Below are positions 1 to 12,129 of a DNA stretch of 64,000 nucleotides, in pieces. The stretch comes from Bufo bufo (taxonomy: Eukaryota; Chordata; Amphibia; Anura; Bufonidae), in assembly GCF_905171765.1 (NCBI RefSeq), contig NC_053391.1, forward strand, positions 148,743,917-148,807,916. Reading direction: 5' to 3'. The position numbers and the translations under genes were made by a program. Within the stretch, counting starts at the first letter, position 1; each line of letters starts with the position of its first letter. The notes beneath the pieces are model-generated. The model saw only the letters and a list, made by a program, of their open reading frames with translations, had not been told where the DNA came from and searched no databases.

Positions 1-2502
1 CACAGCATCTCTCGCAGCAAGGCCTGAAAATGCTACATTCTGCCAGCCCTCTGTGATGCTGGTAACATGTCCGCCATTTTGTGTTTGTACTGTGGTTCTA
101 AGTACGTTGCCACCCTAGTACAGGTCCTTGACCTTTATGCTTTTTATACAGGGGTCCCTCTTCAAATACTGGAGCATGAAGGCCACCATTTGCAATAAAT
201 TGGAAGCGGTGGAGCGCCCTGGCTCCTGCTCATCGCCCAGGAGAATGTCGTCCTCGGTCTTCTCCCCCCATCCACGGACAACACCTGGGATCCCCGAAAA
301 GTTTAAAGCCTGCTCTTCATGTTCCTCCTCCTCATCCCCCCAGCCACATTCCTTCTCTGACTCCTCTTAAGACTCCTGCTGACTTGTTTCAGATGGAGTA
401 GCTCCCCCTGGGAATTCATTCAGCATTGCGACTTCCTCATCTTCCAGCTCCTACTCCTCGACGGCTTGATCAATGACACGACGCAATGCATGCTCCAGAA
501 AGACGGCGTAAGGTACGGTGTCACTGATGGCACCCATGCTGCGACTGACCAGTTTGGTGATCTCATTAAATAGCCGCAGAAGTCTGCATGTGTCGTGCAT
601 GAGCAACCACTGGCACGGTGAAAAGAAACCAAGCTCCTCAGAAGCTGTTCTGCCCCAGAGTTCGTACAGGTAGTCGTTAACGGCACGTTTCTCCTGGAGC
701 AGCCTATCAAGCATATACAAGGTGGAGTTCCAGTGCGTCAGGCAGTCATAAATTAGACGTCTGGCGGGCAAATGGTGTCGCCGTGTAAGATCTAAAATGG
801 TCAGAGATTTTCCTGGCCTGCCGCAAGACATCCTGGACCCATGGGTATTTGGCAATGAATTCCTGCATGACTAAGTTCAGGACGTGTGCCATGCACTCAG
901 CAGATTGGCACCGTTGTCGCACACTACTGTACTAACTGTCAAATTGAGCATGATTAGCCACTGATTGGCCTGTGACCGCAGAGCTGAAAGCAGTGCACGA
1001 CCGGTGTGGCTCTTGGCTTCCAGGCACAACAGCCGCAGCACAGCATGGCAATGTCTTTCCTGGGACGTCAAATAGGTTCTGTGGAGCTTGGTGGGTGAGG
1101 CGGAAGAGGTGGTAGCAGTGGAAAAGGAGGAGTCAGCCAAGGAGGAGACGGAGGAGGGAGTAGGAGGAGGAGAAGAAAAGGCAGGCCTGCATGCAATCCG
1201 TGGTGGTAACACCAAATCCACATGGGTGCTACAGGTTACATGCTTGATGGCCGTCAGAAGGTTCACCCAGTGGGCAGTAAAAGTTATGTACCTGCCCGTG
1301 CTTGCTAGACCATGTGTCTGTGGTCAGATGTATCTTAGTACCGACAATGTGTACCAGAGATATATTAACTTGCCGCTGAACATGGCCATTTAGTTGGGAG
1401 AAATATTTATTTCCGGGGACCTTCCATTGTGGTGTGCCAATGGTCACAAATTTTCTAAAGGCCTCTGAGTCAGCCGTTGGGCAAGAGGATTATCCGACAT
1501 CATTTTTTTACGCTCAAACATTTGGGCCACAGGAGCCTCCCTTTTGCCAGATGAGCGCGACGACGGCACGGTGGAAGGTGAAGTGGAGGACAAATGGGAG
1601 GAGAGAGGAGAAGGAGAAGAGGCAGGACATGGAGCACCGGGAGTGTGGCTTTGTGGGTCCTGATGGCGTTGCTCCTACTGGGCTCGGTGATGGGAGGCCA
1701 GGTACTTTCTTAAGGCGGTCGTCCCTCGGTGAGTGTTGGGCTTACCGCGACTCATGCATTGACAGCACATGCTGCAGATGGCAACACTATTGTGAGCAGC
1801 TAACACTTTAAAAAAAGCCCACACAGCGGAGCCATGTGCCGGCGTCCTAGGAGCGCAAGATGTGACTGTGCATGGTAGATGGCTCGCTCCAGATACATTT
1901 GCAGTCTGCTTTTTGCCTCCTGTGCACTGCAAGTTCTCCCTGCTTCTCCTCTTTCTCCTCCTTATCTGCTGCTCCATCTCTCCCTTTGAACTCCCCTCCT
2001 CTTCCTCTCTTGTGGGCACCCATGTGACGTCCATTGACACATCATAATCATCACCTTCACCACCACTGACATTAGAGATCTTGGAGTAGGCAGCAACAGC
2101 GGGGACCACCCTCCTTGGGCTGACCTGGGTACTGTCGTCAGACTGCTGGGTGGCGGCCGTTGCTACCTCCTCTTCCTCATCCGATGCCAAGAATGGCTGC
2201 GCATCAGTAAGGTCTGTAAATGGATGGGAAAATAATTCCTCCGACTCTAGTGGAGGGGCTATGGTGGTGGTGGTGTCTTTGGGGGTGCACACAGCAGAGA
2301 GTGAGGAGTGTGCAGATAGAAAGGATGAGGAGGGTGCAGAAGCAGAAGGCTGAGTGAGCCACTCAACCAACTCTGGTGCGTCCTTTGACATAATCGTACG
2401 CAGCTTCTCCAACTTCCCACTTAGGCTCCAGCCTGGTACACCTGCCCGAATGCTACCAACCCTGCGGAATGGCCTGCCTCTTCCTCTGCCTGTCATTTTC
2501 AA
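1..2502 (-). pseudogene. hAT transposase A (BED finger type), disrupted, C-terminus cut by window edge
   Basis: Read from 2502 leftwards. The N-terminal frame (2502-1675) starts at MKMTGRGRGRP, is rich in Glu and Ser, and contains a BED-type zinc finger (SAVWAFF, then C-x2-C in CSMC, then SRGKPNTHRGTTALR and SHH). After frame changes, the catalytic core follows: LTTDTWSSKHGQ near 1330, VCDNGANLL near 910 and THWNSTLYMLDRLLQ near 740. The sequence at 60-215 matches the region just before the C-terminal dimerisation domain of copy D, so that domain lies outside the window. The reading frame is broken into at least four pieces, so it cannot make transposase. hAT transposases cut and paste DNA in the nucleus. 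It is clearly related to copy D and more distantly to B and C. Confidence 0.85.
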
Positions 2503-2550
2503 AATGACCCTGTGCTACAGTCCCTAGAGAAGAGCAGTATTTGTGGAAGC

Positions 2551-5230
2551 AGGTATATCGCAGGCCTCAATAAGTTATTGGTGAAAGATGGTATATTGCA
2601 CCCCTCAATCAGTATTTTGTGGAAGCAGGTATATAGAACCCCTTAATCAGTATTTTGTAGAAGCAGGTATATTGCACCCCTCAATCAGTATTTTGTGGAT
2701 GCAGGCATATAGAACCCGTTAATCAATATTTGGTGGAAGCAGGTATATCACACCCCTCAATCAGTATTTTGTGGAAGCAGGTATGTCAAACCCCTCAATC
2801 AGTATTTTGTGAAAGCTGATATATGGAAGGCCTCAATCAGTTGTTAGTTGAAGCAGGTATATCAAAACCCGCAATCTGTATTTTGGGGACGCAGGTAAAT
2901 GGAAAACCTCTATCACTCTTTTGTGAAAGCTGATAAATGGCAGGCCTCAATCAGTTAGTTGAGGTAGGTATATCACCCCTCAAGCAGTAATTTTGTGGAC
3001 GTAGGTATATGGAAAACCTCTATCACTATTTTGTGGAAGCTGATATATGGCAGGCCTCAATCAGTTGTTAGTTGAAGCTGGTATATCACTCTCAAACAGT
3101 AATTTTGTGGACGCAGGTGTTAAGACCTACAGTGGTTATGGTACTGCGGCCTTCTATTCCTTTCCCAATAGCTGAACATATGTGATTATAGCTACCATCG
3201 GAAATAGGGGACTAGGGTCGATGAATGCAGCTTCCAAGATGATTCTCCCCAGCAAATGGAATATTCCCCAACCATGAGCCTAGACTTCATGAAGGGTGTA
3301 ACAGGAACACTTTTTATTGATAACACACTGGCTTTTATGAGAAATCCTCCTGCAAGAGGATCTCCCACAGTAAACAAAGGACAATAACCAATTAACATAC
3401 AGAGTTACAGTAACACCCGCCCTCCCTCTGCCTGGGAGCTATTGAGATAAGTTAAGGGATAAACCAATTATCTCCAGGCAGAGAGCACACAATTCTCCCA
3501 AACGTTGGAACACCCTTTTCCCCACAAGGTATCCCCACAATTTCGGTTATGGGGTTCTTAAAAAACATGGAAGTCACAAGTTACCGACCCCACATGAGGC
3601 TCTTGCCCAAAACAGTTCCATGAATTCCACGTGTGCAGTCAATCAATTCACAAAAAGGTACAAACCGAATAAAGTCTATTTTCTTCACAGCAGGTATATG
3701 GAAAATCTCTATCACTATTTTGTGGAAGCTGATATATGGCAGGCCTCAATCAGTTGTTAGTTGAAGCTGGTATATCACCCTCAAGCAGTAATTTTGTGGA
3801 CACAGGTATATTGAAAACCTCTATGACTATTTTGTGGAAGCTGATGTATGGCAGGCCTCAATCAATTGTTAGTTGAAGCAGGTATATCAAAACCAGCAAT
3901 CTGTATTTTGTGGATGCAGATATATGGAAAACCTCTATCACTATTTTATGGCAGCTGATATATGGAAGTCCTGATTCAGTTGTTAGTTGAAGCTGGTAGA
4001 TCACCCTCAAGCAGTAATTTTGCGGACGCAGGTATATGGAAAACCCCTTTCACTATTTTGTGGAAGCTGATATATGGCAGGCCTCAATCAGTTGTTAGTT
4101 GAAGCAGGTATATCAAAACCCGCAATCTTTATTTTTTGGACGCAGATATATGGAAAACCTCTATCACTATTTTTTGGAAGCTGATATATCGCAGGCCTCA
4201 ATCAGTTGCTAGTTGAAGCAGGTATATCAAAACCCACAATCTGTATTTTGTGGACGCAGGTATATGGAAAACCTCTATCACTATTTTGTGGAAGCTGATA
4301 TATGGCAGGCCTCAATCAGTTGTTAGTTGAAGCTGGTATATCACCCTCAAGCAGTAATTTTGTGGATGCAGGTATATGAAAAACCTCTATCACTATTTTG
4401 TGGAAGATGATATATGGCAGGCCTCAATCAGTTGTTAGTTGAAGCAGGTATATCAAAACCCGCTATCTGTATTTTGTGGAAGCTGGTATACGGAAAAACT
4501 CTATCACTATTTTGTGGAAGCTGATATATGACAAGCCTCAATCAGTTGTTAGTTGAAGCTGGTATATCACCCTCAAGCAGTAATTCTGTCGACGTAGGTA
4601 TTTTGAAAACCTCTATCACTATTTTGTGGAAGCTGATGTATGGCAGGCCTCAATTAATTGTTAGTTGAAGCAGGTATATCAAAAAACGCAATCTGTATTT
4701 TGTGGACGCAGGTATATGGAAAACCTCTATCACTATTTTATGGCAGCTTATATAACGAAGTCCTCATTCTGTTGTTTGTTGAAGCTGGTATATCACCCTT
4801 AAGCAGTAATTTTGTGGACGCAGGTATATGGAAAACCCCTTTCACTATTTTGTGGAAGCTGATATATGGCAGGCCTCAATCAGTTGTTAGTTGAAGCAGG
4901 TATATCAAAACCCGCAATCTGTATTTTGTGGACGCAGGTATATGGAAAACCTCTATCACTATTTTTTGGAAACTGATATATGGCAGGCCTCAATCAGTTG
5001 TTACTTGAAGCAGGTATATCAAAACCCACAATCTGTATTTTGTGGACGCAAGTATATGGAAAACCTCTATCACTACTTTGTGGAAGCTGATATATGACAG
5101 GCCTCAATCAGTTGTTACTTGAAGCAGGTATATCAAAACCTAATTTTGTGGACCCAGTTATATTGAAAACCTCAATCACTATTTTATAGAAGCTGATAGA
5201 TCGCAGCCCTCAATCAGTATTTTCTATCGA
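2551..5230. repeat. Minisatellite of about 38-bp units with a 117-bp higher-order period
   Basis: Repeats of the form GCAGGTATAT, then a CCTCAATCA-like core, then TATTTTGTGGAA. At the transposase end (2551-2820) the unit is a simple 38-mer or so. Further right, three diverged 38-bp subunits (starting GCAGGTATATC, GCAGGTATATGG and GCTGATATATGG) form a higher-order unit of about 117 bp, clearest at 3700-5100. The unit is a multiple of three and stays open over part of the array (4891-5097 reads as a repeated 39-residue block), but nothing suggests it is translated. It lies inside hAT element A, as comparable arrays lie in B, C and D. It is split by the solo LTR at 3118-3689. Confidence 0.9.
3118..3689 (+). 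mobile_element. Solo LTR, 572 bp, with 5-bp target duplication
   Basis: A 572-bp block with no similarity to the surrounding minisatellite. It begins TGTTAAGACC and ends TTCTTCACA (TG...CA termini) and is flanked on both sides by GCAGG (3113-3117 and 3690-3694), a 5-bp target duplication. An AATAAA at 3668-3673, close to the right end, suggests plus orientation. There is no internal coding region, so this is a solo LTR left by recombination between two LTRs. The 5-bp duplication is compatible with Ty3/gypsy elements and with some endogenous retroviruses. I do not see similarity to the two chromovirus LTRs further right, so the family is unassigned. Confidence 0.85.
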
Positions 5231-5595
5231 TAGCACAACATTTCCAGTCCTTAAAAGGTCTTTTGTGGCCCTATTAGTTTGCGTTGGGGGTCCCTAAGTT
5301 CCTAACAGCCTGTCCCTGCTCCAAAATGCATTCTCTCCCTACACTGGCAAAAGGCATAATGTAAAATGGCTGCCAAATCGGGTTCTGTTATAGGTTTGGG
5401 GGTGTGTCCATGTGCTGAAACGTCTCAATTGGCTGTCCTGCCGCTTCTGATGGATGTGTCATGGGTCAAAGTTCGTCACAATGTAAATGAATATGGTGCG
5501 TGCATTCATCGCCATATGTTCGCATGTTTGGCGGATCGCAAACGCACAAAGTTCGCCGCGAACCAACCGTTGGGCAAACTGCAAGGCCATCACTA

Positions 5596-7159
5596 TCTGG
5601 GTTTATCTAATTCAATGAATTCTAACTATTATTTAGTTTGGCTAACTTGTTAAGGACATTGCCTAAATATGTGATGCAACTATTTTTATAGGCATAATTT
5701 TGGTGCATATCAGATGAATTGAAAAACTTAAAAAATTGTTGTGGGACAACAGTGTAAAAAAAACAAGACAACCCAAACATTGTTTTTAGGGTTTCGTCAT
5801 TTTTCTGATATTCACTGTGGTAATAATGGCATTTTAACTTTATTCTGCAGGTCAGTCCAATTATAGAGATACCACGCTTATTTGTTTTTGTTATCTTTTA
5901 AAAAAAATTTATAAAAAAGATTTCTTTGTATCGCCATGTTCTGACACTTTTGTTTTAAATTTATCTGCTGACAGAGCTGTGTCAGGGCTCATTTTTTGAT
6001 GAACTATCTATTTTATTTATACCATTTTGGGATACTTGGGATACGATATATATATATATATACACATATATATATATATTTTTTTACACTTTTAACTCTG
6101 TTAATCGCTTGTACTATGCACGGTAATGCTCCTCTATTAAAGTGCATAGTCGTTCAGATAGACATGATAATATGTCCTTCTGGAGGCAAGATATATTAAT
6201 AGCCAGTACATGGCAGACCTGGAATCCTTCATGTCAAATACTCGGCACCATGCACCTCTGTCTAACCGATCAAATGCTGCTTTTCTTTTGACCACTGTAC
6301 CTCAGGGGTTAGGCTGCTGGGATTGGATCTTTGATTCTGCTGACCATGAGAGCCAGGTGGCAACTATATAATACAGCCAACACCCACAAGCAATAGTGCA
6401 GGCCTAGCTCCTGAGCCTGCTCTATTGCCATGAGGATGGGGGGCTTCTTTCACTCTATGGTAGTATGTCTTTAAGGGCTTTGTTATTATTGAAGCTCATC
6501 ATAAATAATTAGCGCAGACATCTTTAACAGTAAATGTCAACTAGATGGCTATGACATAACACAGAAAACATAAGAAAATGTATGGGTCCTAGGGCTGTTT
6601 TATAGACATGCTTATTTCTTGCATTTAGCAAGTTTTCCTAATAAGGTATATTAGATGCATTTTGATATAAGGTAATTAATCAACAAAATTACAGGTAATT
6701 TTAACCTTTTTGTGCTTTTGTAACTTACCAAGAACAGTGTTGTCATCTCAGCTCTTTCAAATGACAAGGGGTTAATTTGATTGGCTTGTAGTTGTGCATA
6801 CTGCATGCACTGTAAGCTGTCAAAGTATTAAGATAATTGTCAGCTGCAATCTAGCAATTAGAACTCAATTATCTGAGTTATTACTGCAGCGTTATAGCTA
6901 ATTTTTTGTTAAACAGTGTGAACTATATTTTACTTACCCTAAAGTACCCTTATTGAAAGCTTATACTGATAAAACACCATAATCACGCGAACGTACAGTA
7001 TGTGCTATATATATATATATTTATAAATGCATAAATATTTTTAAAGTGCACGTGTCAGCATTCACAGTATACCGTGAACTACATACCATATATAATTAGT
7101 ACAGAAGTAGATTACACAAAGAGAATGGCGTAAAGCCGCAGTAAAGGCCCCTCAAAAGA
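5596..7159. other. Non-coding, AT-rich, mostly unassigned
   Basis: No reading frame of interest. A (TA)n tract lies at about 6046-6079. The stretch 5880-6110, with a phrase like TTTGTATCGCCATGTTCTGA, resembles part of 31680-31800 and so is probably a dispersed repeat. The part from 6480 to 6900 looks less repetitive and is listed separately. Confidence 0.6.
6480..6900. other. Candidate conserved non-coding element (unproven)
   Basis: About 420 bp with no tandem or inverted structure, and rich in short AT-core motifs of the homeodomain-binding kind (AATAATTAG, GGTAATTAATC, GTTAATTTG, CAATTATC) mixed with E-box-like CAGCTG. Composition like this is common in vertebrate developmental enhancers, but the same features occur by chance in AT-rich DNA. 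Only cross-species alignment can decide, so this is a weak suggestion. Confidence 0.2.
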
Positions 7160-7770
7160 GCTTAACTCAGAAACTAAATAGAAAACCTACAAAAGAGCAC
7201 TGAAAGCTGATGAACTATAAAAATATTGTTTTATTGGGTACATAATTAAAAGCATGCATGGAGATGACAGACAAATGCACGAAGTGCAGCACAATCCTGG
7301 GAGAGCTGGTAGAGTACAAAAAATGGTAAAAAGACAGAAGTGACCCGAGTAGGGATATATCTGAATAAGGCAAAATTACCATGTAAAATATATGTTAAAG
7401 GGATGCCCACTATTGATGGGAATATACATGATCTCGACAAATATAAAGTGCAAGTGCAAGCTTATAAATAAGCAAAAGAAAGGAGAAATAACCCCTCAAT
7501 GTGGGTCCCTAAACACATATATATATATACCTATTCAAGTGGTCTAAGCGGGTAAATAAAGTGCATGTGCAGATCACATAACAGTTTGTAAGAGAAAACA
7601 CTTGGTAAGTGTTTGATCAGAAAACACAAGACAACCGCAGAAGTTTAACAGGTAAGTAAATGAACAGGAATGAGGTCACATACCGTGTGTAAAATGATGG
7701 TAAGTCCACAGGAAGACTGCACACCCCGACGCGCGTTTCGATTTGAAACCTTCCTCTGGGGAAGTTATTG
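7160..7770 (-). mobile_element. Probable Penelope-like terminal relic with degenerate hammerhead-like motif
   Basis: A block that includes a TTTTATTGGGTACAT phrase near 7230 and ends near CGACGCGCGTTTCG (7728-7740). On the minus strand the end reads CAGAGGAAG, a short spacer, then CGAAACGCGCG, which resembles a degenerate hammerhead ribozyme core (CUGAUGA, helix II, GAAA). Such motifs are known in the terminal repeats of Penelope-like retroelements. Blocks with related layout occur at 25130-25480 and, truncated, at 42613-42780. A coding relic of the same class lies at 50630-51400. The class assignment is inference. Confidence 0.4.
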
Positions 7771-9131
7771 AGGAAGTGCTATTAGAATTACTTAATTGCT
7801 GCATAATTTTTCTTTGTGTTGTTTCTAACCACCTTTCCGAAGCCAGAGGCATTTTTGTAAATAGTTAAAAAAAAATTGGCAGGGAATTTAGTACACATCT
7901 CATGTATCTCAGGAGAGAATTCTACAGGAATATATGGAATTTGATTTTAAAACCTAGGCAAATAAATTGATTTTAATTAGTCGGTTTTAAAACAAACATG
8001 TGCTTCTATGGGCGAATGCTAAGTCAATCTTAAGATGTTGAGATGCTATCTTCTGCTACTTTGTGCTGGTTTATAGCTCCTCCTGAAACCACCAACTGCT
8101 TCTCCAAATGGAAAATGTGTTTGATATGTTCTAAAAGCAACTGTGGATACTCAGTAAGTATTCGCTGTATTTATTCTAAGTGGGCATCTAATCATCTGTA
8201 CTTCTCGTTTCCCTGCAGTTAGTGGACAACTGCAGCAGGGAAGCTTTATTTTAACCATATCCAGCAGTCTAAATTGTGCATAAGTATAATTAATTGTATT
8301 AATGTGCCAAATAAAAGTTCAAAAGACAACATAATGGGCAGACAGGAAAGTATAGTAGATTATTTTTCTGTTCATGTTTAACCCAAGTGCACAAAAATAA
8401 TATTTAATTCATGTTAGTTCTTCATGTTCCACATTAATTGGATAAATAAATAAAAATCTTTAAGTGAAATGTTTAAAAAGATTACCCAGCTTAGTAGTAA
8501 AAGGTCCTTCCTTAGCAATTATATTGAAATATTAATTTAAAGTTAAAGTATTAAAACATTCTGTGGCAATTCATTTCTGAAAATATCCTTATACCTGTCA
8601 TAGTTTCCTTTTTTTTTTTTAAGATACTGATACAGAGCTCCAAATACCAATTATAGAAAAAGATTTTAGAGAAACCATGCTGGCTACCTCCAGCCATGAC
8701 TGGAGAGGACTGAAGAGTTGATGGCTACTGTTATACATTGAACTCAATATTAACACAGTATGCATTAAGCTACCATGATCCCTATTTTGCATGGGTGGAT
8801 CCAGGATTGAACCCTAGGTGGGGGATGGTTGGGACAATAAAAATAGCATTACGCAAAGCATGCCTCAGCAAATGTTGCTTTGGTATATTCCCTTGCAAAT
8901 CCCTTACATATATAAATCGCACCATCAATAGAAGAAGGAAAATAAAAGTAGAACATATATACCTGTAGTCACACAATCAAGGACAGGCATAACTTTTTCA
9001 GGGGTAAGTTTATGCTATCACTATATAAGCACCATTATATCCAAGTAATCATATGGTGTTCAGATATCAGTTCTACATAGGAATTCTGCTAGTATACAAG
9101 AGAATTCAGCACTATCAGTCATAGTCAATAT
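7771..9131. other. Non-coding, unassigned
   Basis: AT-rich sequence with several homopolymer runs and no reading frame, tandem array or inverted repeat that I can support. Confidence 0.6.
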
Positions 9132-9440
9132 TAATGTTGAGCAAATCGAAGTATCTGAAATGGACCTCGATCCGAATATCAGGGAAAATTTGGTTCGCCA
9201 CACAGCCAAATTTTCTTGTGAGGTATGGTAGTAATAAAAAAAAAAATCGTTCCTCACCTCATCCATTTGAGCGCGAAGAGGCTGCCATAGCCATCTTGAT
9301 TGAAGATCTCGCGTGAAATCTTGTGTGCGGTGACATATGGCTTCACCACGCCAGCCAACATGATGTCGTCATCACGTACTGTGCGAGATTTCGTGAGAGA
9401 TCTTCAATCATGATGGCCTCTTCACGCTCAAATGAATAAG
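9132..9440. mobile_element. hAT-like MITE fragment
   Basis: Begins TAATGTTGAGCAAATCGAAG, close to the terminal consensus of the other hAT-like elements here. It has an internal near-palindrome: GAAGATCTCGCGTGAAATC (9303-9321) is mirrored by GATTTCGTGAGAGATCTTC (9388-9406). The phrase CATCCATTTGAGCGCGAAGAGGC is mirrored near 9415-9440. Part of it resembles the middle of the MITE at 23053-23642 (CTTACCTCATCCATTTGATC). The outer right end is not clear, so the right boundary is approximate. Confidence 0.5.
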
Positions 9441-9919
9441 GTGAGCATTGGTGCGGCATCTGAGGAGTTTAATGATGGGGGGGGGCATTGCAATCGCCGT
9501 TCCCCACCATTGTGCTCGCTACTTACAAAGAAATGCGCTTTGTGACAAAGTAATTGTGCCCTTTCCCCATTATTTCCTCCTGAAAATGTATAAATAAATT
9601 AACAACTGGGTGTTACCATTCCCTAAACACTTTGACAGTGTCCTTTCACCACCAACAGCTGCAGTCTACAAGATTGCATGCAAATCAAAGCATTACTTTG
9701 TACTATAACTGTAGCTCCAAAGTAAAAAATTAGTTGTATTACAAAAGGTCTCCATGTAGTACCCACCCAAGGGTTTACCATCATGGTCATATCAGGACAG
9801 GTGGCAGGTCTTCTTTAAATACAGTGATTCTTTGCTGATTGTAAAAAGACTATATTTCATCTGCTATCATATCACAACTTCTGATGACTGCAAAGTTTTC
9901 AGCCAAGAAATAAATGGCC
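9441..9919. other. Non-coding, unassigned
   Basis: No supported feature. The first part, up to about 9560, may belong to the MITE fragment to its left. Confidence 0.5.
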
Positions 9920-10400
9920 CCTTGATTATATAGGGGCTAAACAAATCATATAATTCTCTATACCAGCTCAAATAAATTCGGACCACAGACTAGACCCCTA
10001 AATTAATTCAGACCCCAGAACAGATACCTAGATAAATTTACCCCATATCAAATCCCCAAATTAATTTAGCCCTCAGACTAGCCCCTCCTGGATAGACCAC
10101 TAAATTAATTCAGACACTAGACCAAGCAAAAAAAATAAAAATTCTGGAAATCAGACCAGAGCCCAAATTGATTTAGAGCCCAATGCAGACTATTTAGACC
10201 CCAGACTCCAAAATTAATTCAGACCCGAACTCTATCCAAATTAATTCTCACCAAAAACCAGACCTCATACTAGACTCTTAAGTAGACCCCATAGCAGACC
10301 CCTAAATAAATCCAGCCACTAGAATAGTATTCTAAATTCTAACTCCAGACAAGACCCTTTAATTTAGAGACCAGACCCTAGCTCCTCACATCCAGACTCC
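9920..10400. repeat. Degenerate tandem array (CAGACC / AAATTAATT motif)
   Basis: A run of imperfect units that combine CAGACCCC or TAGACCCC with TAAATTAATTCAG or close variants. Spacing is irregular, roughly 25-40 bp. The units are diverged, so this is an old array. There is no coding potential. Confidence 0.65.
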
Positions 10401-10619
10401 TCTTGAGCTTCAGGCATTGAAACACATATTGCCCAGGATGCTGTGTGCACCACTGCATGCTACACCATCAGGACCCAGTGTGGTGGCTCTCAAATCTGGG
10501 AGATAAAAATAATAATTATTAGAGTCCATTATTTATTGGAAGCTGAAGGTGCCAGAATATTAAGTTTTAAATTTACATTACAGTATTTCTATGCAAGAGA
10601 TTTTGATCTCTGTATCAGA

Positions 10620-11113
10620 AATGAAATCTCTGCCTGGTAGAACGTTAAATGAAAACAAAATAATACATTTTTATTAAGAGTAATATGTCTAAAAATAGGA
10701 GGGACTTTACACCCTTTTCGCATTATAGCCCGGGAGGAGAGCACAAGCACGCTCATGGGTAAGAGGCAGAACCTAAAATGCAACTCTGCATTGTCCAGGG
10801 AGACCTCTGACACTGACAGGACCTGCTTTAATTGGGCTGTCTTTATCAGACCTGTGCATGACATGTACTCACTGGCATGAAAATTAAGAACAAGAGTGAG
10901 TCCACCCATACATAGTGCACAACAGGTTTCTAATCAGGCTACAAGGCATGTAGATGGCGTTTATCTGTGTCCCTCTATACATGCTTGGTATCCTGTTGGC
11001 CTGTCTTAGACTGAAGAGGGTGTAAAGTCCCCCCTATTTTTAGACATATTGCTCTTAATAAAAATGTATAATTCTGTTTTTATTTAGCGTTCTACCAGGC
11101 TGAGACTTCATGA
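10620..11113. repeat. Inverted repeat of about 95-bp arms (foldback or MITE-like)
   Basis: The left arm (about 10620-10714, GCCTGGTAGAACGTTAAAT to GGAGGGACTTTACACCC) is the reverse complement, with some mismatches, of the right arm (about 11018-11113, GGGTGTAAAGTCC to GTTCTACCAGGC). About 300 bp of unrelated sequence lies between. This is the structure of a non-autonomous DNA transposon, but I could not see a convincing target duplication. Confidence 0.65.
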
Positions 11114-12129
11114 CTAATTTTTGAACGTATACCTTCAAACATTATTTTGGTGTGTGTCTCTGTATCAGAAAACTGCTGCTATAAAAAAAAAAATATATAT
11201 ATAGAAAGTATATAAATTTTGGCTCTCAAACAACTTTCACAAAATTCACTTGAGTTCATGGGTAATGCTTCCTATGTCCCCATAAATGTTCTGTATTGCC
11301 ATATATTTGTTATACTGAATGGACCATGAACATTCATCAATGTCAGATATACCCATCAAAATAATATGCTCTTCATCGTAATCCTGATGTCTAAAAGCAA
11401 ATTGATATGACAAGGTCACAAGTTAAAATTACTAAATAGAATCATAATCTCTCCCATATTACCATTACCATATTACTGTAACTGGTCAATTGTAAATAAG
11501 AATTTGAATAAGCTACCTGTCAACTGCCAGCCCACCTTAAACAACACTGTATATTGAACCTATAAGAAAGTAACCATCACAATGTTACCACCAGAACAAC
11601 ATGCAAAGTGTAAGCAAAGTATAACCACCTATAGCATTGAAGAGAGTTTTTTTTCCCTTTTTGATACTATTTCCAGGATTGATTGCATTAAAAGGGCTGC
11701 CCAGTTTGAAAAAAATCAGTTTATATATGTTTAAAATAGATGAAAAACCACTTACTAATATACTTAAATTTCTACAGATATAAGTGCCAGTCCAACTGCC
11801 AGTTCCTGGAAGTTCAGCTTATGACTTGTACAGGAAAGTGTGTCTGCACATGACCAGTACTGTGAAGGGGGTTGGCTCATCTCAATAGCTAGACCAACTC
11901 CCGTCTCTGTTATGGGTAATACAGAGACAGAGAAGGGTATGGCTTTAATTTAAAAAAAATGAGCCAGTCAGCCTCCTCAGACATAGCAATGATTAAGTGC
12001 TCACACAGGAAACACATCAGAAGTTGTAGATTTTCACCAAAGCCGTAAAAGTAGAAACAGGTAGCCAAATCAAACAAATAAGTAAAAAATATTAGACCCT
12101 CGTCGTTTATTTATTGAGAAAAATAATCC
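11114..12129. other. Non-coding, unassigned
   Basis: AT-rich, with no frame, tandem array or large inverted repeat that I can support. Confidence 0.55.

Larger units (their letters stand above)
1..5595 (-). mobile_element. hAT-superfamily DNA transposon A (left end outside the window)
   Basis: The element holds a broken hAT transposase on the minus strand (1-2502), a large minisatellite (2551-5230) and a terminal segment. The visible end reads, on the minus strand from 5595, TAGTGATGGCC followed by GTTCGC-type motifs (for example GTTCGCGGCGAAC near 5550). These resemble the ends of element D at 36061-43178. The other end lies left of base 1, so the 8-bp target duplication cannot be tested; the right flank is TCTGGGTT. 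A solo LTR at 3118-3689 is a later insertion. The end position is inferred from similarity to the termini of D and E. Confidence 0.75.

Noticed and set aside
1088..1393. Glu/Val-rich plus-strand frame
   Set aside because: It is the antisense of the hAT transposase A acidic region; no independent support.
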